Shown here in pieces: positions 1-9,354 of a DNA stretch of 11,291 bases. The stretch's first letter is position 1. Each line of letters begins with the position of its first letter. Under the pieces are notes generated by a model. It ran no database searches, was not told the origin of the DNA, and saw only the letters and a program-made list of their open reading frames with translations. The position numbers and the translations under genes are program-made. This DNA is from JANNGZ01 sp031404155 (GTDB taxonomy: Bacteria; Pseudomonadota; Gammaproteobacteria; Burkholderiales; Burkholderiaceae_C), in NCBI GenBank assembly GCA_031404155.1, contig JANNGZ010000137.1:1-11291 (forward strand). Direction: 5' to 3'.

Positions 1-272
1 ATGCGGCCACCGGCCGCGGCCGCGCGTGCCAGCACCGGGTCGAGCGCCGGCCCGGCGTTGAGGTAGACCAGCGAACCGACGGCCGCCGGCACCGCGCCCT
101 CTTCATGCACCAGGCAGCCGCCGACGCCGGCCTCCGGCGCGTAAGCGAAGACCGCCATCTGCTGCGGCCCCATGGCCTCGCGGCGCATCGGCGTGCCGAG
201 CACGATCTCGTAGAAGCGCTGCGCGCGTGCCAGGTCGCGCACCGGAATCTCGAACCAGTTGACTGCGTTCAT
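1..272 (-). CDS. VOC-family (glyoxalase/bleomycin-resistance fold) protein, N-terminal part
   Basis: The first 90 codons of a minus-strand gene that continues beyond position 1. The protein starts MNAVNWFEIPVRDLARAQRF and continues with YEIVLGTPMRREAMGP. This is the opening beta-alpha unit of a vicinal-oxygen-chelate module, in which a conserved aromatic/acidic strand is followed by the 'RAxxFYxxVLG' helix. Small stand-alone VOC proteins are typically about 120-130 aa, so roughly a quarter to a third is missing. The ATG at 272-270 is preceded by AAGGAG (279-284 on the plus strand) at 6-nt spacing, which fixes the start. Family members include glyoxalase I-like lyases, dioxygenases and resistance proteins; the metal ligands and substrate cannot be judged from this fragment. 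It is divergent from the EamA permease, with a 9-bp inverted repeat in the shared gap. The fold assignment is good; the function is unknown. Confidence 0.8.
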   Translation of the reverse strand, partial: MNAVNWFEIPVRDLARAQRFYEIVLGTPMRREAMGPQQMAVFAYAPEAGVGGCLVHEEGAVPAAVGSLVYLNAGPALDPVLARAAAAGGR

Positions 273-322
273 CGAAAGCTCCTTCAGCAGGGGTTGGCAG
301 GGAGCCTGATGCTGCGCGGCGG

Positions 323-346
323 CTGCTGACAACGTGGTGTCAGCAG
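323..346. promoter_or_regulatory. Perfect 9-bp inverted repeat in divergent promoter region (candidate operator)
   Basis: CTGCTGACA (323-331) and its exact reverse complement TGTCAGCAG (338-346) are separated by 6 bp. They lie in the 162-bp gap between the divergent VOC gene (starts at 272) and the EamA permease (starts at 435). The 15-bp centre-to-centre spacing of the arms fits a dimeric helix-turn-helix repressor; in RNA it could also form a 9-bp hairpin. No regulator gene lies beside it in the window, so the cognate protein is unknown. No convincing -35/-10 pair was seen in this gap. Confidence 0.4.
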
Positions 347-434
347 GCTGGTGGCCGGCGCCTGGATTGACGCGGCAACGCGCTCCGGCACGGGCCTGCC
401 CGCGCGCCCGACCTGCTCTCCTAAGATCCTGCCG

Positions 435-1343
435 ATGAGCCCTGCCTCGCGCCACCGCCTTGCCATGCTGTTGCTGTGGCTGGTGCCGGCCTTCTGGTCG
501 TCCAACTACGTCATCGCCCGCGCCTCGCAGGACGCGGTGGCGCCGCACACCCTGGCCTTCGGGCGCTGGCTGCTCGCGCTGGCGCTGATGCTGCCGTTTG
601 CCTGGCGCCCGCTGGTGCAGCGCTATCCGCAATGGCGCGCCGAATGGCGGCAGATGCTGGTGCTCGGCGGCCTGGGCATGTGGATCTGCGGCGCGTTTGT
701 CTACATCGCCGGGCGCACCACGAGTGCGGCGAACATCGCGCTGATCTACTCGGCCTCGCCGGTGGCGATCGCGGTCTGCGGCGCCTGGCTGCTGCACGAG
801 CCGACCCAGCGCGCGCAACGCTGGGGCATGGGCCTGGCGCTGGTGGGTGTGCTGTTCGTGATCGCCAAGGGCAACCCGCTCAACCTGCTTGCGGTGCGCT
901 TCACCGCCGGCGACCTGTGGATCGTGGTGGCCTGCGTCGCCTGGGTGGCGTACTCGGTGCTCTTGCAACGATGGCCTTCTGCGCTCGACCCGTTCGGCCG
1001 CCTCACGGCAATAGTCGCCGGTGGCCTGCTGGTGATGCTGCCCTTCACCGTCGTCGAGTGGTTCACGGTGCCCGACGTGATGCCGCTGCCGGGCAAGGCG
1101 CTGCTGCTGATCGTGCTGGCCGGTGTGCTGCCCGGCCTGATCTCGTACCAGGCCTATTCGTTTTTGCTGCGCGAACTCGGCACCGCGCGTGCGGTGCTGG
1201 TGCTTTACCTGGCGCCGCTGTATGGCGCGCTCAACGCCTGGCTGTTCATCGGCGAGCCGCCGCAGTGGTACCACGCGGCCGGCGCGGCGCTGATCTTGCC
1301 GAGCATCTGGTTGGCGACGCGGGCGAAGCCGCGGGCGCATTGA
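435..1343 (+). CDS. EamA/DMT-superfamily permease (RhaT/YdcZ-like drug/metabolite transporter)
   Basis: A 302-aa, strongly hydrophobic inner-membrane protein with about ten predicted membrane helices arranged as two EamA repeats (about residues 10-140 and 155-295). Typical EamA features include AFWSSNYVIARAS in helix 1, LAFGRWLLALALMLPF in helix 2, ANIALIYSASPVAIAV in the first repeat and GTARAVLVLYLAPLYGAL with YHAAGAALIL in the second. Family members export amino acids, nucleosides or other metabolites; nothing here shows the substrate. The ATG at 435 (MSPASRHRLA) is preferred over the in-frame GTG at 351 because the added residues are uncharacteristic and helix 1 follows directly. No clear Shine-Dalgarno is visible at 435, and a start at 465 is possible. 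It is divergent from the VOC gene, convergent with the HAD gene, and unrelated to the glycerol locus. Confidence 0.88.
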   Translation: MSPASRHRLAMLLLWLVPAFWSSNYVIARASQDAVAPHTLAFGRWLLALALMLPFAWRPLVQRYPQWRAEWRQMLVLGGLGMWICGAFVYIAGRTTSAANIALIYSASPVAIAVCGAWLLHEPTQRAQRWGMGLALVGVLFVIAKGNPLNLLAVRFTAGDLWIVVACVAWVAYSVLLQRWPSALDPFGRLTAIVAGGLLVMLPFTVVEWFTVPDVMPLPGKALLLIVLAGVLPGLISYQAYSFLLRELGTARAVLVLYLAPLYGALNAWLFIGEPPQWYHAAGAALILPSIWLATRAKPRAH

Positions 1344-1359
1344 GGCCCCTCGAATACTC

Positions 1360-1380
1360 GCGACGCATCGGGTGCGTCGC
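1360..1380. terminator. 8-bp perfect hairpin between convergent genes (candidate bidirectional terminator)
   Basis: GCGACGCA (1360-1367) pairs perfectly with TGCGTCGC (1373-1380) around the loop TCGGG. It begins 16 nt after the permease stop codon. No T-tract follows on either strand, so it is not a classical intrinsic terminator. The position between two convergent genes supports a role in transcript ending or 3'-end protection. The rest of the 153-bp gap (1344-1496) shows nothing recognisable. Confidence 0.4.
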
Positions 1381-1496
1381 CGGGGCTTGCGCTTTGCACT
1401 GCGTCCCGGTTCGCGCGCCGCTCGCCACCCATCTCGACGAATCAGCGCAGATGACCCGGCCGCGCGGATGGCCTGCCTGCGATGCCAACAGCCCGC

Positions 1497-2213
1497 TCAT
1501 ACCCCGCACCCCAACTGCTCGGCCAGGTCCAGCAGATCCATTGCCGCCCGATCCACCGCCACCGCCGCCACCGCTTCCCCCCGCCCCGGCCCCTGCTCGT
1601 CCGGCCTTGCGATGAAGGCGGTGCGCAGGCCGGCGGCGGCCGCGGCGGCGAGGTCAGACGAATGCGCCGCCACCATCAGCACCTGCGCTGGCTTCAGGTC
1701 GAAAGCGGCGGCGGCGCTGAGGTAGACGACCGCCTTGGGCTTGTAGTCGCGCGCCAATTCGGCGCCGAGGACCGCGTCCCAGATGAAGCCGTTGCGGCGC
1801 GCCAGGTTGACCATCAGCGAGATATTGCCGTTGGAGCAGGGCGCGAGTTTGAAGCGCGGGCGCAGGCGGGCGAGGCCGGCGGCCACGTCGGGCCAGGCGT
1901 CCAGGCGGTGCCAGGCGAGGTTGAGGTCCGCGCGGGAGGCTTCATCGACTGCGCCGTCGAGCCCGCGTGCGCGCAGCACGATGTCCAGGTTGCGCCGGTG
2001 CAGCAGGTCGAGCTTGCAGAACGGGATCTGGCCGGCGCGCACCGCCTCCATAGCGCCCTGGTACTCGCCGCGCCAGGCGTCGGCGAAGGCTTCGGCATCT
2101 GCATCGCTGGCGACGAGCGGCCCGAGCGTGGCGCGCACCTCGCGGGCAATGGACTTGCGCCAGTCGACGAGGGTGCCGAAGACGTCGAAGATCAGGGCTT
2201 GGACATCGTGCAT
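1497..2213 (-). CDS. HAD-superfamily hydrolase, haloacid dehalogenase type II-like
   Basis: A 238-aa cytoplasmic protein of the usual length for the L-2-haloacid dehalogenase branch of the HAD superfamily. Motif I is IFDVFGTLVDWR, with nucleophile Asp10 and Thr14. An Arg equivalent to the substrate arginine lies in AWRGEYQ (Arg48). Motif II is APCSNGN (Ser127-Asn128). Motif III Lys158 lies in ARDYKPK with Tyr164 nearby, and motif IV is VAAHSSDLAAA with Asp187. The family normally hydrolyses the C-halogen bond of short (S)-2-haloacids through an aspartyl ester. Here the Ser and Asn that precede the motif IV Asp in characterised dehalogenases read Ala182 and His184, so another substrate is possible. 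The ATG at 2213 has GGAG 8 nt upstream. It lies downstream of glpK on the same strand but is separated from it by 92 bp and a hairpin, so it is probably a separate unit. Confidence 0.85.
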   Translation of the reverse strand: MHDVQALIFDVFGTLVDWRKSIAREVRATLGPLVASDADAEAFADAWRGEYQGAMEAVRAGQIPFCKLDLLHRRNLDIVLRARGLDGAVDEASRADLNLAWHRLDAWPDVAAGLARLRPRFKLAPCSNGNISLMVNLARRNGFIWDAVLGAELARDYKPKAVVYLSAAAAFDLKPAQVLMVAAHSSDLAAAAAAGLRTAFIARPDEQGPGRGEAVAAVAVDRAAMDLLDLAEQLGCGV

Positions 2214-2278
2214 CGCGTGGGCTCCGAATCAAAGGCGAACAACGGGTCAGGTGGGATCGCCGTGCTTTTGGCGCCGTT

Positions 2279-2298
2279 CGGCCCGAGGGTTCGGGCCG
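2279..2298 (-). terminator. Hairpin just downstream of glpK (candidate terminator of glpRK)
   Basis: CGGCCCGA (2279-2286) and TCGGGCCG (2291-2298) form a perfect 8-bp GC-rich stem around a 4-nt loop. It starts 7 nt after the glpK stop codon (2308-2306, minus strand). No U-run follows in the glpK direction, so intrinsic termination would be weak; it may also stabilise the 3' end. The remainder of the 92-bp gap up to the HAD gene carries only that gene's ribosome-binding site. Confidence 0.45.
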
Positions 2299-2305
2299 TG
2301 GTGCT

Positions 2306-3795
<1,490 letters not shown>

Positions 3796-3799
<4 letters not shown>

Positions 3800-4581
3800 G
3801 TGTCGCCCTTGTCGGCGTTGTCGGCGACCACACATTGCACGCCGGCCTCGGCGAGCAGCGCTTCGAACGGCGCGGGTGGCGCGCGGTCGGTGAACAGGCG
3901 GTCGATCTGGTCCAGCCGCGCCAGCTCCACCATCGCCGGGCGGTTGAACTTGCTGTGGTCGGCGGCGAGCCAGACCTCGCGCGAATGGTCGATGATCGCG
4001 CGCGCCACGGTCACCTCGCGGTAGTCGAAGTCGCGCAGCGTGCCGTCGGCCTCGATGCCGCTGATGCCGATCAGGCCGATGTCGACCTTGAACTGCGCGA
4101 TGAAGTCCACCGTGGCCTCGCCCACGATGCCGCGGTCGCGCGGGCGCACCACGCCGCCGGCGACGATCACTTCGCACTCGGGGTTGTCGGACAGGATTGC
4201 CGCCACGTTGAGGTTGTTGGTGATGACACGCAGGCCCCGATGCTGCACCAGCTCGCGCGCGATCGCCTCGGTGGTGGTGCCGATGTTCAGGATCAGCGAG
4301 CAGTCGTTGGGCACCGCGCGCGCCAGCGTTTGGGCAATGCGCCGCTTGGCCACCTCGTTGAGCTGCTGGCGCTGGCGGTAGGCGATGTTCTCGGTGGTCG
4401 AAGCCGGCATCCGCACGCCACCGTGAAAGCGGGAGAGCAGCCCGGCGTCAGCCAGGCGCGAAATATCGCGGCGCACCGTTTGCAACGTCACGCCGAAACG
4501 CTCGGCCAAGGCCTCGACGCTCGCCGCGCCGCGTGCGCTCACCTCGTCGAGGATCTGGGCCTGGCGCGGGTTGGGCGTCAT
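3796..4581 (-). CDS. glpR: DeoR-family transcriptional repressor of glycerol genes, GlpR
   Basis: A 261-aa cytoplasmic DNA-binding regulator. Residues 5-57 form a DeoR winged helix-turn-helix (ILDEVSARGAASVEALAERF, then GVTLQTVRRDISRLADAGLL and SRFHGGV). Residues about 75-235 form the DeoR C-terminal sensor domain, with the phosphosugar-binding NIGTTTEAIA (101-105 = GTTTE), VAGGVVRPRDRGIVGEA, GISGIEADGTLRDFDYREV and LAADHSKFNRPAM. Glycerol-3-phosphate is the inducer of E. coli GlpR, and its location beside glpK and glpD supports the same ligand here. It is the first gene of a minus-strand unit with glpK (4-bp overlap) and is divergent from glpD. It would thus probably control both transcripts, including its own, through the 139-bp gap. 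The ATG at 4581 has no obvious Shine-Dalgarno, in contrast to the transporter genes. Confidence 0.93.
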
Positions 4582-4720
4582 GCGGCGCAGGGTAGCGCGG
4601 CGCCACCCGGGGAAACCATGCTTGTTTCCCAGCTTGTTTTCGCGCGCCGAATCCGCTAAAAAAGAAAGCTATCGCGCGAAATAGCAACCCAAGCGAACGC
4701 TAGAGCGAAAACAAACGAAC
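4582..4720. promoter_or_regulatory. Divergent glpR/glpD control region with multiple inverted repeats (candidate GlpR operators)
   Basis: This 139-bp gap is less GC-rich in its middle than its surroundings and carries several symmetric motifs. TTGTTTTCGC (4634-4643) is exactly repeated in inverted orientation as GCGAAAACAA (4705-4714). TTTCGCGCG (4638-4646) is inverted as CGCGCGAAA (4673-4681). GCTAT (4668-4672) and ATAGC (4681-4685) form a further small dyad. CTTGTTT occurs twice, at 4621 and 4633. CGAA recurs at 4677, 4694, 4706 and 4716 on the glpD side. AACGAACAT (4714-4722), which reaches into the glpD ATG, equals a half-site of the E. coli GlpR consensus as I recall it. Clustered TTCG/CGAA repeats are a common form of DeoR-family operator. 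The sites flank both transcription directions, as expected for a repressor controlling glpRK and glpD-V together. Confidence 0.6.
4634..4662 (+). promoter_or_regulatory. Possible sigma-70 promoter for glpD
   Basis: TTGTTT (4634-4639) and TAAAAA (4657-4662) are separated by 17 bp and form the best -35/-10-like pair upstream of glpD. They match 3 and 4 of 6 consensus positions. The predicted transcript would begin near 4669, giving a leader of about 50 nt. The -35 box would lie inside the left copy of the inverted repeat, so bound repressor would occlude it. No equally good promoter was seen for glpR. Confidence 0.35.
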
Positions 4721-6277
4721 ATGCCTTCGGCCGACACGGCTCCCCCTTTGCACTGCGACGTGCTGGTCGTCGGCGGCGGCATCAACGGCGCCGGCATCGC
4801 CCGCGACCTGGCCGGCCGCGGCTTGTCGGTCACGCTGGTGGAGAAGGACGACCTTGCCGCGCACACCTCGTCGGCGTCGACCAAGCTGATCCACGGCGGC
4901 CTGCGCTACCTGGAGTACTACGAGTTCTCGCTGGTGCGCAAGGCACTCGCAGAGCGCGAGGTGCTGCTCAAGAGCGCGCCGCACATCATGTGGCCGCTGC
5001 GCTTCGTGATGCCGCACGACCCCGGTATGCGGCCGGTGTGGATGATCCGCGTCGGCCTCTTCCTCTACGACCACCTGGCGCGCCGCGAAGTGCTGGCCGG
5101 CTCCACCACGGTGAATCTGCGCGCTCACCCGGCCGGCGTGCCGCTGAAGGATTCGTTCACCCAGGGTTTTGTCTACTCCGACGGCTGGGTGGACGACGCG
5201 CGCCTGGTGGTGCTCAACGCGGTGGACGCGGCCGAGCGGGGCGCCACGGTGTTGATGCGCACTCAATGTGTAGACGTTTGGCGCGCCGGCCCGCAATGGC
5301 AGGCGACGCTGAAGACGCCCGCCGGCGGCCGCCGCACCGTGACCGCGCGGGCGCTGGTCAACGCCGCCGGCCCCTGGGCGGCGCAGTTCCTGTCCGAACA
5401 CGCCCACGAGCCGGGGCCGAAGGGGCTGCGCCTGGTGAAAGGCAGCCACATCATCGTGCGCCGGCTGTTCGAGCACGACCATGCCTATATCTTCCAGAAC
5501 CCCGACAAGCGCATCATCTTCGCGATTCCCTACGAGGACGAATTCACGCTGATCGGCACCACCGACATGGAACACCGCGGCGCGATCGGCGGCGCGCACA
5601 TCGAGTCCGCCGAAATCGACTACCTGTGCCAGCAAGCGAGCCGCTACTTCAAGCGCCCGCTCTTGCCGGCCAACGTGCTGCGTTCGTTCTCCGGGGTGCG
5701 GCCGCTGCTCGACGACGATTCGGGCGACCCTTCGGCGGTGACCCGCGACTACGCGCTCGAACTCGACAGCGCCGGCGCGCCGCTGCTCTCGGTGTGGGGC
5801 GGCAAGATCACCACCTTCCGCAAGCTGGCCGAGGAGGCCGGTGACCTGCTCTGCGGCGCGCTGCAAATCCGGCAGAAGGCGTGGACCCGCGGCGCCGCCT
5901 TGCCCGGCGGCGACCTGTCGGCCTGGGTCCAGCCCAGCGGACGGCCCGACACCGACTTCAGCCGCTTCCTGCTCGCGCTCGCGGTGCGCCAGCCGGCGCT
6001 GCCGCCCACGGTGTTGCGCCGCCTGGCGCGCGCCTATGGCTCGCGGGTGGACCGCGTGCTGGCGCCGCCGCGTGGCAAGGAGGTGGCCCCGGGTTTGTTC
6101 GAGAGCGAGCTGCATTACCTGCATGACGAAGAATGGGCGCGCCATGCCGACGATGTGCTCTGGCGCCGCAGCAAGCTCGGCCTGCACTACAGCGACGAGC
6201 AGCGCGAGGCGGTCGCGCGCTGGTGCCGCGAACATTGGGCCGACCATGCCTGGCCGGCGGAGTCGTCATGGAACTGA
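4721..6277 (+). CDS. glpD: Aerobic FAD-dependent glycerol-3-phosphate dehydrogenase GlpD
   Basis: Oxidises sn-glycerol-3-phosphate to dihydroxyacetone phosphate at the inner face of the cytoplasmic membrane and passes electrons through FAD to quinone. The 518-aa protein is slightly longer than E. coli GlpD (about 500 aa). It opens with the FAD-binding DVLVVGGGINGAGIARDLAG (glycine motif 18-25) and the ribose-binding acid in LVEKDD (Glu41), then HGGLRYLEYYEF (58-69). LVNAAGPWAAQF (222-233) is the second FAD contact. The substrate arginines lie in SFSGVRPLLDDDSGD (Arg327) and VTRDYAL (Arg342), with Lys362 in WGGKITTFRKLAEEAG; the C-terminal helical cap follows. The ATG at 4721 is the only sensible start because the FAD motif begins 13 residues later. 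It lacks a Shine-Dalgarno, and the sequence before it holds a putative operator repeat. It is the first gene of the plus-strand unit and overlaps glpS by 10 bp. Confidence 0.97.
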   Translation: MPSADTAPPLHCDVLVVGGGINGAGIARDLAGRGLSVTLVEKDDLAAHTSSASTKLIHGGLRYLEYYEFSLVRKALAEREVLLKSAPHIMWPLRFVMPHDPGMRPVWMIRVGLFLYDHLARREVLAGSTTVNLRAHPAGVPLKDSFTQGFVYSDGWVDDARLVVLNAVDAAERGATVLMRTQCVDVWRAGPQWQATLKTPAGGRRTVTARALVNAAGPWAAQFLSEHAHEPGPKGLRLVKGSHIIVRRLFEHDHAYIFQNPDKRIIFAIPYEDEFTLIGTTDMEHRGAIGGAHIESAEIDYLCQQASRYFKRPLLPANVLRSFSGVRPLLDDDSGDPSAVTRDYALELDSAGAPLLSVWGGKITTFRKLAEEAGDLLCGALQIRQKAWTRGAALPGGDLSAWVQPSGRPDTDFSRFLLALAVRQPALPPTVLRRLARAYGSRVDRVLAPPRGKEVAPGLFESELHYLHDEEWARHADDVLWRRSKLGLHYSDEQREAVARWCREHWADHAWPAESSWN

Positions 6278-7386
6278 AGCTCGAGCGCATCGAACGCAAG
6301 GTGGGTGCGCTCGCGCACCTCTACCCGCTGGACCTGGCGCTGGTGCCGCGCGCGGTCACCGTGCTGCTCGGCGCCACGCAGGCCGGCAAGACCTCGCTGA
6401 TGCGGGTGATGGCCGGGCTGGACAAGCCGAGCAGCGGCCGGGTGCTGGCCGACGGGGTCGACGTGACCGGCGTACCGGTGCGCGAGCGCAATGTGTCGAT
6501 GGTCTACCAGCAGTTCATCAACTACCCGTCGATGAGCGTGGCGCGCAACATCGCCTCGCCGCTGGTCCTGCGCCGCGAAACCGGCATCGACGCGCGGGTG
6601 CGCGAGCTGGCCACCAAGCTGCACATCGAGCCCTTCCTGGAGCGGCTGCCCGCCGAGCTCTCGGGAGGCCAGCAGCAGCGCGTGGCGCTGGCGCGTGCGC
6701 TGGCCAAGAAGGCGCCGCTGATGCTGCTGGACGAACCGCTGGTGAACCTGGACTACAAGCTGCGCGAGGAACTGCGCGACGAGCTGACGCAGCTGTTCGC
6801 GAGCGGCGAGTCGACGGTGGTCTACGCCACCACCGAGCCCACCGAAGCCTTGCTGCTCGGCGGCTACACCGCGGTGCTCGACGCCGGTGAACTGCTGCAG
6901 TACGGGCCCACCGCCGAAGTATTCCGCCGGCCGAAATCGATCCGCGTTGCGCGCGCCTTCAGCGACCCGCCGATGAACCTGCTCGCCGGCAGCGCATCGC
7001 CCCAGGGTGTTGCGCTGGCGGCCGGTGTCACGCTCGCGCTGTGCCTGCCCGATGCCACGAGGATCGCCGACAGCGCCGCGAACAACGCCGCGAACGGTTC
7101 GCCCGTCACCGTGGGCGTGCGGGCAAGTGCGCTGCGTGTGCAGGGCCGCGACGGCGACGTGGCGCTGCCCGGGACGGTCGAGCTGGCCGAGATCTCCGGC
7201 TCCGACACGTATGTGCACGTTGACACGGCCGTCGGCGAACTGGTGGCCCAGCTCACCGGCGTGCATGTCTTCGAACTCGGCACGTCGATCACGCTGTACC
7301 TGAACCCTGCGCAGGTGTACGCGTTCGACGCGGCGGGCGACTTGCTCGTGGCACCGGGGACCGCGACGAACCGGCGGGAGGCCTGA
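6268..7386 (+). CDS. glpS: Glycerol ABC importer ATPase GlpS (lacks the H-loop histidine)
   Basis: A 372-aa cytoplasmic ATPase of the MalK/CUT1 type, one of two different ATPases that would drive GlpPQ. Walker A is GATQAGKTS (35-43), the Q-loop is VYQQFINYPSMS (Gln81), the signature is a perfect LSGGQQQR (131-138) and Walker B is LMLLDEP with Glu156. The switch region reads VVYATTEPTEA where relatives have 'YVTHDQxEA', so the H-loop histidine is replaced by Thr189 (codon 6832-6834). A C-terminal MalK-like TOBE/OB regulatory domain occupies about residues 235-365 (PPMNLLAG, TVGVRASALRV). The ATG at 6268 lies within the glpD end and has GGAG 5 nt upstream. The glpT GTG follows its stop after one base. 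The name follows the Rhizobium glpDSTPQUV operon; alternative annotations would be ugpC- or malK-like. Confidence 0.88.
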   Translation: MELKLERIERKVGALAHLYPLDLALVPRAVTVLLGATQAGKTSLMRVMAGLDKPSSGRVLADGVDVTGVPVRERNVSMVYQQFINYPSMSVARNIASPLVLRRETGIDARVRELATKLHIEPFLERLPAELSGGQQQRVALARALAKKAPLMLLDEPLVNLDYKLREELRDELTQLFASGESTVVYATTEPTEALLLGGYTAVLDAGELLQYGPTAEVFRRPKSIRVARAFSDPPMNLLAGSASPQGVALAAGVTLALCLPDATRIADSAANNAANGSPVTVGVRASALRVQGRDGDVALPGTVELAEISGSDTYVHVDTAVGELVAQLTGVHVFELGTSITLYLNPAQVYAFDAAGDLLVAPGTATNRREA

Positions 7387-7387
7387 C

Positions 7388-8469
7388 GTGGCCCGCATCG
7401 ACCTCGACCTGGCGCACGCCTACAAACCCAACCCGCGCAGCGACGAGGACTACGCCTTGCTGCCGCTGAAGATGAGCTTCGTCGAAGGCGGCGCCTATGC
7501 GCTGCTCGGCCCCTCGGGCTGCGGCAAGACCACGATGCTGAACATCGTCTCGGGCCTGGTGAGGCCGTCACACGGCAGCGTCAGGTTCGACGGCAAGGAC
7601 GTCACCGGGCTGACACCGCAGCAGCGCAACATCGCGCAGGTGTTCCAGTTCCCGGTGATCTACGACACCATGACGGTGGCCGAGAACCTGGCGTTTCCGC
7701 TGCGCAACCGGGGCGTGCCGGCCGACCGCATCAAACAGCGTGTCGGCCAGGTCGCCGAGATGCTCGAACTGAGCGGCCAGCTCGGCAGCCGCGCCGCCGG
7801 CCTGGCCGCCGACGCGAAACAGAAGATCTCGCTCGGCCGCGGCCTGGTGCGCGAGGACGTGAGCGCGGTGCTGTTCGACGAGCCGCTGACCGTGATCGAC
7901 CCGCACCTGAAGTGGCAGCTGCGGCGCAAGTTGAAGCAGATCCACCACGAGTTGAAGCTGACCCTCATCTATGTCACCCACGACCAGGTGGAGGCGCTCA
8001 CCTTCGCCGACCAGGTGGTGGTGATGACGCGCGGCCGCGCGGTGCAGATCGGCAGCGCGTCGGAGTTGTTCGAGCGCCCGCGGCACACCTTTGTCGGCCA
8101 CTTCATCGGCTCGCCGGGCATGAACTTCCTGGCCGCCCGCGGCGGGGCCGGCGGCGGCGTGGAGGTGGCCGGGCGGCACCTCGAGGTGGCGGGCGCCGCG
8201 CTCGGCGACGCGGGCGAACTCAAACTCGGCGTGCGCCCGGAGTACGTGACGCTCGCTGGCGCGAATGCCAGTGGCGCGGTGCCCGCCACGGTGACCGCGG
8301 CGCAGGATATCGGCACCTACGGGCTGCTCACCGCGCGTGTGCAAGGTGGCGAGGACATCATCCGCGCGCGCCTCGCGCCGGAGCAGGCGATGCCGAACGT
8401 GGGCGAAGCGGTGTGGCTGAACATCGTCGGCCCGCACACCTGCTTTTATCGCAACGAGGAGTTGGTCGC

Positions 8470-8473
<4 letters not shown>
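7388..8473 (+). CDS. glpT: Glycerol ABC importer ATPase GlpT (degenerate signature motif)
   Basis: A 361-aa partner ATPase to GlpS; this is not the glycerol-3-phosphate antiporter that shares the name in E. coli. Walker A is a textbook GPSGCGKTT (41-49), the Q-loop is VFQFPVIYD (Gln87), Walker B is VLFDEP (Glu165) and the H-loop is intact in YVTHDQVEA (His198). The signature helix reads LAADAKQKISLGRGL where relatives have 'LSGGQKQRVALGRAL', so Ser-Gly-Gly-Gln is replaced by Ala-Ala-Asp-Ala (140-143, bases 7805-7816). The D-loop is the unusual LTVIDP. A TOBE-type domain follows (SPGMNFLAA, LGVRPEYVTLA, about residues 242-355). The start is a GTG at 7388, preceded by GGGAGG (7376-7381) at 6-nt spacing inside the glpS end. 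The stop overlaps the glpP ATG as ATGA. Confidence 0.88.

Positions 8474-9346
<873 letters not shown>

Positions 9347-9354
<8 letters not shown>

Noticed and set aside
476..1615. 379-codon plus-strand frame overlapping the EamA permease and ending in a poly-proline stretch
   Set aside because: Out of frame with the permease, which has clear membrane helices. The poly-proline end is the complement of the HAD gene's 3' end.
3800..4177. 126-codon N-terminal extension in frame with glpK
   Set aside because: It overlaps glpR in another frame, is Arg-rich, and the canonical kinase N-terminus (MKHLLALDQGTSSSR) begins at 3799.
4714..4722. A full E. coli-type GlpR palindrome at the glpD start
   Set aside because: Only the right half-site (AACGAACAT) is present; the adjacent 10 bp do not match the left half, so a complete E. 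coli-style operator is not claimed.
4700..6247. 515-codon open frame on the minus strand opposite glpD
   Set aside because: Antisense shadow of glpD with arginine/valine/histidine-rich low-complexity composition and no family motifs.
6133..6267. 45-codon upstream extension in frame with glpS
   Set aside because: It overlaps the conserved 3' end of glpD and has no ABC-ATPase similarity; the ATG at 6268 has a good Shine-Dalgarno.
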